In this document: positions 20,954 through 27,536 of the stretch, piece after piece | How positions within the stretch are numbered: the stretch's first letter is position 1 | Layout of the letters: each line of letters opens with the position of its first letter | DNA from: an uncultured beta proteobacterium | Lineage (GTDB): Bacteria > Pseudomonadota > Gammaproteobacteria > Burkholderiales > Burkholderiaceae_B | Direction of reading: 5' to 3' | Assembly: GCA_903865015.1 (NCBI GenBank) | Contig: CAIPID010000296.1 | Location: 1 to 33,321, forward strand | DNA: 33,321 nucleotides | Position numbers and translations under genes: made by a program | Notes under the pieces: generated by a model | What the model saw: the letters and a program-made list of their open reading frames with translations, nothing else | Database searches by the model: none | What the model was told of the DNA's origin: nothing

Positions 20954-21958
20954 ATGGCCACCATACACTTTCTCAATGTGCGTGAGGGCGACTGCATCGT
21001 GGTTCAACACAACAGTGGCAGGACCACGATGATCGACATCTCCTGTGGCAACTTAACCACTGTGACCGAATCCACCAATCGACTAATGAAATTAGCAGGC
21101 CTCGCGGGCTCCAACACGGGCGGCAACTTTAACATGAAGGCATATCCAACAAGGCCACAGTCCTACTTGTCCAATATCGGGATCAACTCAATCTGGCGCT
21201 TTATCCTGACCCATCCTGATATGGACCACCTGGACGGGTTCAATGCCTTGATGGACGAGTTGGCCATCAGCAATTTCTGGCACTCAGGAGCCGATAAACC
21301 CAAGCCAGACTTCAACGGCTACAACGGTTATAAGGAAGAGGACTGGGATCGTTATGCCAAGGTCAAACAAGGCAACGAACAAGGCACCACAACGCTAAAA
21401 ATCCTTTCGGGCGACGTCTTTAAATATGCCAACCAAGACGACAATGGCGAGGGCGGCGATGGCCTCCAAGTGATCGCGCCAACCAAAGACCTGGTGGATA
21501 AAGCCAACGAGAGCGAAGACTTCAACGACTGCTCATTCGTGATTGTCTATCGCACGGCTGGCTTTAAGATCGTCTTCACAGGCGACTCCCATGACTCGAC
21601 ATGGGAGCACATTTTAGACAATCATGTTGAGGATGTCGCGAACTGCGACCTGCTGATTGCTCCGCACCACGGGCGCGATTCCGGCCGCTCATGGGATTTC
21701 TTGGATGTGTTAAAGCCGCGCTTGACTCTGTTCGGTGTAGCCAACTCGGACCACCTAGCTTATGACGCTTGGAATCGGCGCGGGCTTGATAAGATCACCA
21801 ACAACCAAGCGGGCAATGTGGTCCTGGACATAGACGGTGATCGTATGCATGTCTATGTCGAGAACGATTCGTATGCTGAATCCAGGAATCCCGGCAGCGT
21901 TACTCGAAATTCATTAGGCTATCGAACTTTAGGCTATTTGGAAGCCAGTCACGCTTGA
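20954..21958 (+). CDS. MBL-fold hydrolase (ComEC C-terminal-like), motifs intact
   Basis: MATIHFLNVREGDCIVVQHNSGRTTMIDISCG, LTHPDMDHLDG, FTGDSHD, LLIAPHHGRDS, GVANSDHLAYD. In-frame ATG at 20921 is an alternative start. Confidence 0.85.
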   Translation: MATIHFLNVREGDCIVVQHNSGRTTMIDISCGNLTTVTESTNRLMKLAGLAGSNTGGNFNMKAYPTRPQSYLSNIGINSIWRFILTHPDMDHLDGFNALMDELAISNFWHSGADKPKPDFNGYNGYKEEDWDRYAKVKQGNEQGTTTLKILSGDVFKYANQDDNGEGGDGLQVIAPTKDLVDKANESEDFNDCSFVIVYRTAGFKIVFTGDSHDSTWEHILDNHVEDVANCDLLIAPHHGRDSGRSWDFLDVLKPRLTLFGVANSDHLAYDAWNRRGLDKITNNQAGNVVLDIDGDRMHVYVENDSYAESRNPGSVTRNSLGYRTLGYLEASHA

Positions 21959-22120
21959 GTCAAACTGCCTCAGTCATGACTTCGCCGCGAGCACCAGTCC
22001 ATCTCGCAGCCCACTAAGCGTTCAGTCGGCGGCTCTCCCGAGGGCTTCCGCCTGCTCCCGATGCCATCAATGAAACCCCACCGCCATCATATTGGTCTGC
22101 CCCATCTTCAAGCCGAATTT

Positions 22121-22240
22121 CTACGCTGCCCCGTTCACCCTCTCCGCGACATGAAGCCCGCCAAGACCAAGCATGCCCAGTGTGAGCGTGGCCAGTGGAC
22201 CGATATCGAGCGATGGCAAATTGAGCAGATGGCTTATCGC
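22121..22240 (-). pseudogene. C-terminal fragment of a phage holin-like protein
   Basis: Minus-strand frame reads AISHLLNLPSLDIGPLATLTLGMLGLGGLHVAERVNGAA-stop; open only back to the TGA at 22243-22241. Resembles the GLGGLRTxEK(x)NG end of phage holins. Confidence 0.45.
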
Positions 22241-22252
22241 TCAGCCACACTT

Positions 22253-22765
22253 TTAGTCTGTTCTCTGACTGAATGCGTCGGCCTGTTCCTTATACCAACG
22301 CTGAAACTCCATCACCATCAACGTCGTCTGAGCGGCATCCTCAGCTAATTTTTCGCAGCTGCCGGTGGATTGTTCTGAATCAGATACAGCGTAGGCGGCG
22401 CTTGCATTAGCCCCGGTGGTACCGCTGGAAATGCTGGGCATAGGGCTGTTATCACCTGAGGGTTTGATGCGCACCCGCTGAGGAATGCGATCAAGCAAGT
22501 GCTGATCAGAGGCAAGGACTGCAGTTTTTTGTTGAATGTCATTTGAAATTTCCTGATTGATGGTGGTTTGTGCGTTGGTTTCTTGTGCAACTTGTTGTTC
22601 ACGCTTGGCAACGGCAGCCGCCTCTTTGTTTCTTTCTGTAGCCCAATTTGCATTGATACGGTTTTCTCCAAACTGGCAACCGCTAATAAAAAGTGCCGAT
22701 ACGACTGCGATGATCCCTAACAAGCGCCAGGGTAAGTTGGTGAGTAAATGAAGTAGAGCAAGCAT
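22253..22765 (-). CDS. Rz-like inner-membrane spanin subunit
   Basis: 170 aa with one N-terminal hydrophobic segment, then a charged coiled-coil-like region (ATERNKEAAAVAKREQQVAQETNAQ...); last gene of the lysis cassette; hosts a nested Rz1 frame. Confidence 0.75.
   Translation of the reverse strand: MLALLHLLTNLPWRLLGIIAVVSALFISGCQFGENRINANWATERNKEAAAVAKREQQVAQETNAQTTINQEISNDIQQKTAVLASDQHLLDRIPQRVRIKPSGDNSPMPSISSGTTGANASAAYAVSDSEQSTGSCEKLAEDAAQTTLMVMEFQRWYKEQADAFSQRTD
22345..22542 (-). CDS. Rz1-like outer-membrane lipoprotein spanin nested in Rz
   Basis: From ATG 22542: MTFNKKLQSLPLISTCLIAFLSGCASNPQVITALCPAFPAVPPGLMQAPPTLYLIQNNPPAAAKN. Lipobox LSGC plus proline-rich tail, in an alternative frame within Rz. 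Confidence 0.75.
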   Translation of the reverse strand: MTFNKKLQSLPLISTCLIAFLSGCASNPQVITALCPAFPAVPPGLMQAPPTLYLIQNNPPAAAKN

Positions 22766-23226
22766 TACTGAACTCCATCGAGCGATAACAGGTTATGACG
22801 GTCAATGATTGCAATGAGCTTGTTTGCATAGTCAGGATCGGTGGCATAACCAGCTTTTGCAACAGACTTTGCAAAATCATCACCTAAGGTGCAATCGAAG
22901 CAATCTGCATAGCGTCCGTTTTGATGAAGGAATGCTGCGTGATCATCCATGCACGATTGCCAGTTCGGGTACTTCCTCCACTTCGCTTGAACGATGACCC
23001 ATTGACCGTGCAAATACTCACGCGTATTCAGGGTCAATACATCGCCTTGCCATGACGGATCCGCCTTTACGCCAAACAGATTCATACCCTCAGTTGCTAG
23101 TTGAGAAGATCCCCATCCTGACTCAAGAGCGGCCTCTGCCACCGTGAAACTTGCAGGGACTTGAGTTTTTAATGCAGATGCTTGAGCAGCTGGCCCAATC
23201 AGATTAATAAAGTCTTGCGGTGTCAT
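22765..23226 (-). CDS. Phage endolysin, glucosaminidase (FlgJ/GH73-like)
   Basis: MTPQDFINLIGPAAQASALKTQVPASFTVAEAALESGWGSSQLATEGMNLFGVKADPSWQG...FAKSVAKAGYATDPDYANKLIAII. Confidence 0.9.
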   Translation of the reverse strand: MTPQDFINLIGPAAQASALKTQVPASFTVAEAALESGWGSSQLATEGMNLFGVKADPSWQGDVLTLNTREYLHGQWVIVQAKWRKYPNWQSCMDDHAAFLHQNGRYADCFDCTLGDDFAKSVAKAGYATDPDYANKLIAIIDRHNLLSLDGVQ

Positions 23227-23618
23227 TGGATGATGTCCTTTACGTCTTTAGCGACTTGATCAATTGAGTCGTTGCGGTGTTCGTCGATGAAGTTAAATAG
23301 CCAGCGAACAATGGCCCAACCAGGTAGGCCGCACGCGAAGATGACGCCGCCCATGGCCATCAACCCAACTTGGCTGTTGACCCAGTCTCGAACTCCAAAA
23401 TACTGAATCGCCGCAGCGCCTCCCCCAATGCTTGAGACAACGGTGCTAATGAGTCCGACAGTCCATTCACGTTTGTTTCGTGGTGGTGTCATAAGCATCA
23501 CAACAACGGCGGCCAAGGTGGTGCCAAAGGCTGACGCAATGGCTGGTCCCCCAATGGCTTTGTAGGCTGCCGCTGCTCCGGCAACGCCTACGACTGAACT
23601 GCTAGCTGGTTCTGGCAT
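23223..23618 (-). CDS. Phage holin-like small membrane protein
   Basis: 131 aa with about three hydrophobic segments and a charged C-terminus; immediately upstream of the endolysin with an overlapping stop/start. Confidence 0.7.
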   Translation of the reverse strand: MPEPASSSVVGVAGAAAAYKAIGGPAIASAFGTTLAAVVVMLMTPPRNKREWTVGLISTVVSSIGGGAAAIQYFGVRDWVNSQVGLMAMGGVIFACGLPGWAIVRWLFNFIDEHRNDSIDQVAKDVKDIIQ

Positions 23619-23633
23619 TTATAAATCTCCAAT

Positions 23634-23664
23634 AAAAAAGCCGTCAGGAGCAATCCTTGACGGC
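23634..23664 (-). terminator. Intrinsic terminator at the end of the tail/modification operon
   Basis: Minus strand: GCCGTCAAGGA-TTGC-TCCTGACGGC-TTTTTT (single bulge), between the radical SAM gene and the holin. Confidence 0.8.
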
Positions 23665-23713
23665 CATGGCTTATGAAATTGGGGGCGTATTATTTACGTA
23701 CTGAGATCGACTT

Positions 23714-25075
23714 CTAAATCGCCCTGATAGGAATCACGCGATTGGTCTTGGGCTTTACATTTGGCACATCATTTGCCAACCCCTGCACAACGCCAAATAT
23801 GTCTTTTCGGTCTTGAGGAAAATCACCCTCGATATAAATCGGGACATGCCCCGTTAAAAGGGTGATTCCAAACGCAAAAAATGCGATGTTGTCTGAGTAA
23901 GATGCCGCGCAAGCTGCATTCCATAGTGGCCCGTCAAGAAACATGCAGGAGCCCTTGCACAGCTGCAACACAGGGCAACTTGAGCAATCTTTTCGTTCGC
24001 GCCAGTGCGTTGAGCTTTTCATCTGCACCTTGCTTAGATCTGCCAATGTGCCAATCGCATGAGACTCTCCATTAGGCGCACGTGAAACCGCGCTGACGTT
24101 TTGACAGGTGACAACTCGACCTTTTAGGTCTACTGCAATGTGATCACTTCGGTCCATATTGCACTTTTGCCCCAAACTGCTGGCGGGCCTACCTTGCCTG
24201 ATAGAGTTCACAAAATCCATCGTTTTAGAGCTGGCCAAATCAAATTGACTCGCTGCGCCACTACGCAAATCATCAAAGGCTTGTCGTCTAAATAAAATGT
24301 GCTCTTGCGGATTTCTAAAGAGCGCACCCAATCCGCCATCGTCATACGGATCAATAAATGCGCCTTCGCCAATCGGCACATCCGCACCAAACCGTGTCTG
24401 CAACCAATGCTGTACTGCGGCGCGACTTGGGTTGTGACGACTCATCATGGCGTTGATGCTGATGCGGCCCTTTGGATGCAGTCTGGCATACAAATCCATC
24501 ACAGCCGCGTGCTGATTTGGATCATCCAGTGGATCAAGTCCGCGTGCGTGATAGCCAGGACCATCATGCGAAATCGCAACACAAAAATCCAGCATTTCTA
24601 ACCACGCATTAATCTCTGCATTCAACAAAGATCCATTGGTGATCAAGTGAAATTGCGCCTTCGGATAAATTGCTCGAAGCTGGTTGGCAAGTGGCTGCAA
24701 GGTTTTGATATAGACCAGAGGCTCGCCGCCCCAAAACTCAATACGCTCGGGCGGGACTTGAACTGCTGTTGTCAATTGCTGGATAAAGCGGTCAACATCT
24801 TGAGGGTTGGTTTGCTCAGCATGCGGCACAAAACGTTGGCTGCAGTAATTGCATTCATAGTTGCAAGATAAGCCAAGACTAATTTTGAGGACTTTGATGT
24901 CGGACTTTTGACCCGGCAAAGACTGGCACACGACGGTGGCATCTTGAAATACTTTTGGCTTGACCTCGACCACAGGGCTTCCGTCTTCCCAAGTCAAGCT
25001 ACTGGTTTGGTTGTCATAACCCAGGTGACGTACATCCCCATTGGGCGCAATTGCACGAATTAAAAAATGAGCCAT
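23714..25075 (-). CDS. Radical SAM/SPASM peptide-modifying enzyme
   Basis: 453 aa; CNYECNYC (CxxxCxxC), FWGGEPL, ITNGS, and SPASM cysteines (CNMDRSDHIAVDLKGRVVTCQN...CSSCPVLQLCKGSCMF...C). Confidence 0.95.
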   Translation of the reverse strand: MAHFLIRAIAPNGDVRHLGYDNQTSSLTWEDGSPVVEVKPKVFQDATVVCQSLPGQKSDIKVLKISLGLSCNYECNYCSQRFVPHAEQTNPQDVDRFIQQLTTAVQVPPERIEFWGGEPLVYIKTLQPLANQLRAIYPKAQFHLITNGSLLNAEINAWLEMLDFCVAISHDGPGYHARGLDPLDDPNQHAAVMDLYARLHPKGRISINAMMSRHNPSRAAVQHWLQTRFGADVPIGEGAFIDPYDDGGLGALFRNPQEHILFRRQAFDDLRSGAASQFDLASSKTMDFVNSIRQGRPASSLGQKCNMDRSDHIAVDLKGRVVTCQNVSAVSRAPNGESHAIGTLADLSKVQMKSSTHWRERKDCSSCPVLQLCKGSCMFLDGPLWNAACAASYSDNIAFFAFGITLLTGHVPIYIEGDFPQDRKDIFGVVQGLANDVPNVKPKTNRVIPIRAI

Positions 25076-25935
25076 TACGGGGTCACCTGACGCAGATTGA
25101 AATAGGTGGTTTGTAATTTTCTGATGACAGCTTTGGTCGCGGCAATATCGCTAACCGCTGCGTCATCACCCATAAATTGCGTGGCCGATGACTGACTCAT
25201 CATTGTGGTGAGAGCTGCCAGCCAATTTGGCACTTGAGCAGCAGGCAATGAGGCAGATAAAGTGATGACGAGCTGCGTCACTAAATCCAATTGCTTCTCC
25301 AGGGCGGCGATGGAATCTTCGGGTTTGATCTGTGCTAACAGCGGACGCTTTGCCTTATTGCGGATGATCAGTGTTTGCAATCCACGAGTGTGACTGGCCA
25401 TCCATTGCCTTGGGCGCATGTAGTTCAGATCATCCTTCACTATCGAGCTCAGTGTGATTCCGGCGATGTTGACCGCAAGAGGCTGGATCTGTTTTCGGGT
25501 GATGAAATGAATGTCACCTCCATCAAAACCAACAATAAATAGATGTTGCGTTAAATCGCGTACCCCTTTTCTCTCGGCAACGCTGGAGGCTGCGCCGCGT
25601 GAGTTAAACCGCTCAGAGTCCCAAACCAACTCAATAGAAGATTCCAGTCCGGCATACCCCACGGCCATGTCAGGGGTTTCCAACAGCAGTCTTGGGTCTA
25701 GAGTGATGGTTTGGTTTTTGTACGTCACCTGCAAGCAAACCGCATCAACGACGGCTAGGGTGAGTGCTTCACTGGTGTCTACCGGTAGGCTGACGTTTGT
25801 AACAGCAACTGTCGTTTGTGCTTCTTGGCTGGCGTTGGGGTCGGCTGAAGTTGCCGACGTTGCTGAAACCGGTGATGGTGATGCTGGCGAAGCAGGGGTT
25901 GCTGCTGGCAGAATTTCTGCTGCGATGTAAATCAT
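25075..25935 (-). CDS. Unknown protein of the tail-fibre modification cassette
   Basis: 286 aa; Ala/Pro/Ser-rich N-terminus (PAATPASPASPSPVSATSATSA). Start overlaps the 2OG-oxygenase stop (ATGA); stop overlaps the radical SAM start (TAATG). Confidence 0.75.
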   Translation of the reverse strand: MIYIAAEILPAATPASPASPSPVSATSATSADPNASQEAQTTVAVTNVSLPVDTSEALTLAVVDAVCLQVTYKNQTITLDPRLLLETPDMAVGYAGLESSIELVWDSERFNSRGAASSVAERKGVRDLTQHLFIVGFDGGDIHFITRKQIQPLAVNIAGITLSSIVKDDLNYMRPRQWMASHTRGLQTLIIRNKAKRPLLAQIKPEDSIAALEKQLDLVTQLVITLSASLPAAQVPNWLAALTTMMSQSSATQFMGDDAAVSDIAATKAVIRKLQTTYFNLRQVTP

Positions 25936-26573
25936 AGATTTCCTCTAAAGTAGTCTTTGGGCCAAGGCAAGCGCACTTGGGCCACGATGTGAACAAAGGG
26001 GTTTTCTCCCCGGTAAGGGTGAACGTTGTGGGGTAAATGCGCGGGATAGATGGCGAGCAACCCAGGCCTTGGACACACATCTACAGAGTGGCGCATCTCC
26101 ATTGGTAGTCTTAACTCTGACAAGTGCCTTGATGGATCTTCAAGCGTAAAAACTGGCGCATGAAACCCATCTGCGTTCTGGTTAATGGGCTGACCAATTT
26201 GAGATGGGTCACCGCTGGGCCAATACGCGATGCCCAGATCGCTTTCACGCGCTTCGGTGTGCGTGTTGATGTGATCAAACTTTTTCAAGACCACGCCGCG
26301 CAAACCAACTTCCATGTCTTCATTGGATGCAAAACCACAATAGTGGGCACAGGCCTCTTTGATGACCCTGAGCAGCCATTCAACCGAAGACGATTGGTTT
26401 GCATGCAACTCATGTAGCCTTAGTTCGTGCATGGAACCTTCTTGAGCTTGGCAACCCGAAATAACCAGCGCTTCTAATGTACGGTTGTGCTGATCAATAT
26501 CAGATCCCGCGAACTGCGTGAACATTACCGGGGTTGGCCAGAGCATTTCTTTGACAACGTGCGCTGTATTCAT
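25932..26573 (-). CDS. 2OG-Fe(II) oxygenase-like protein
   Basis: Start MNTAHVVKEMLWPTPVMFTQF, 1 nt after the tail-fibre stop. Resembles phage 2OG-Fe(II) oxygenases (INTHTEARESDLGIAYWPSG...PRPGLLAIYPAHLPHNVHPYRGENPFVHIVAQVR), with a candidate HxE...H...R set. Confidence 0.75.
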   Translation of the reverse strand: MNTAHVVKEMLWPTPVMFTQFAGSDIDQHNRTLEALVISGCQAQEGSMHELRLHELHANQSSSVEWLLRVIKEACAHYCGFASNEDMEVGLRGVVLKKFDHINTHTEARESDLGIAYWPSGDPSQIGQPINQNADGFHAPVFTLEDPSRHLSELRLPMEMRHSVDVCPRPGLLAIYPAHLPHNVHPYRGENPFVHIVAQVRLPWPKDYFRGNL

Positions 26574-26574
26574 C

Positions 26575-27492
26575 TCAGCACCCACAGTTGCAATTGCAGT
26601 TGCAGTTGTTTGAGAGTTGCGGTCTGATGACGCCACCTGAAATATTCCAACTCACAATATGCCAAGCTCCCGCGCCATCTCCTCCGGTGTTATCCCAGGC
26701 CACCCAATTCGCTATATTCGCGCTTGCTGCTGAACCAGCGCTGTTGGCGTAGTTCACCGAAAAGTTCGATGGATTCCAAACATAAAAATTAGCGCCGTCG
26801 CTGCTTCCCCAAAGCCAGGCCGGCTGCCCGCCTTGTCCTGACCAGTTGTAGGTTCCAGGACCCGCAGTGGAAATGAGTTTTGAGGCGGTAGCGGCATTAC
26901 CACTCACGCTGATGGGCCATGTGCCAGAGGATCCTGATCCCCCCGGCTGCGGCGGCGTGTACCCAAGCGCGCCCGTGACATCGCTAGAGCCCAAAGCCAC
27001 AGCACCAGATCGTCCAAAGACTGATGTGACCGGTGCAGCAGGAAAACTAATTGCAGCCGTCCCCACGGCCGTGACTTGCCCCTTAGCGTTGGTCGTGATC
27101 ACCGGTACCGAGGTGGCGCTACCGGCTGTTCCAGTATTACCGTTGACAGTCGGAAGGGTGGCTGTAATGGAGACGTTGCCACTGCCATCAAAGCTAGTAC
27201 TGCCAGAGACATCGCCGGTAATTGCAATCGTCACTGCGGATTTCAGCTTTGAAGCTTGTGCTGCCACGATGTTGTAGACGCTCGCTAATGCACCCCAGGT
27301 GGTTCCAGAGAACTTTTCCCAAAAGCCGTTGGCACTATTCCACCTCACGGCATTGGTTGGGACGTTGGCGGGGTTGCTTGTTGCAGGATCTAGCGCTTTG
27401 GACAAATCGCCAGCCAGTGCGTTGACCTCAGACGCGACGTTGACGTAGGTATCGGTCGTTTGTGGTTTGGAAAAATCAGATGTATTGCTCAT
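26575..27492 (-). CDS. Phage tail fibre/appendage protein with Asn-Cys repeat C-terminus
   Basis: 305 aa; tail-fibre repeats (GDVSGSTSFDGSGNVSITATL, VTGALGYTPPQPG, GGQPAWLWGSSDGANFYVWNPSNFSVNYANSAG). Lies directly downstream of J and ends ...SGGVIRPQLSNNCNCNCNCGC. Confidence 0.85.
   Translation of the reverse strand: MSNTSDFSKPQTTDTYVNVASEVNALAGDLSKALDPATSNPANVPTNAVRWNSANGFWEKFSGTTWGALASVYNIVAAQASKLKSAVTIAITGDVSGSTSFDGSGNVSITATLPTVNGNTGTAGSATSVPVITTNAKGQVTAVGTAAISFPAAPVTSVFGRSGAVALGSSDVTGALGYTPPQPGGSGSSGTWPISVSGNAATASKLISTAGPGTYNWSGQGGQPAWLWGSSDGANFYVWNPSNFSVNYANSAGSAASANIANWVAWDNTGGDGAGAWHIVSWNISGGVIRPQLSNNCNCNCNCGC
26578..26610 (-). other. C-terminal NNCNCNCNCGC motif of the tail fibre (candidate modification/core region)
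   Basis: Minus strand codons: AAC AAC TGC AAC TGC AAT TGC AAC TGT GGG TGC, then TGA. Confidence 0.9.
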
Positions 27493-27536
27493 GCGTGCCC
27501 TCTATGTGTCAAATCAATTGCGTGTAATAGACGCGT

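Noticed and set aside
26574-26636. Upstream extension of the 2OG-oxygenase ORF to 26636
   Set aside because: It would overlap the conserved-looking fibre C-terminus; ATG at 26573 just after the fibre stop is a better start.
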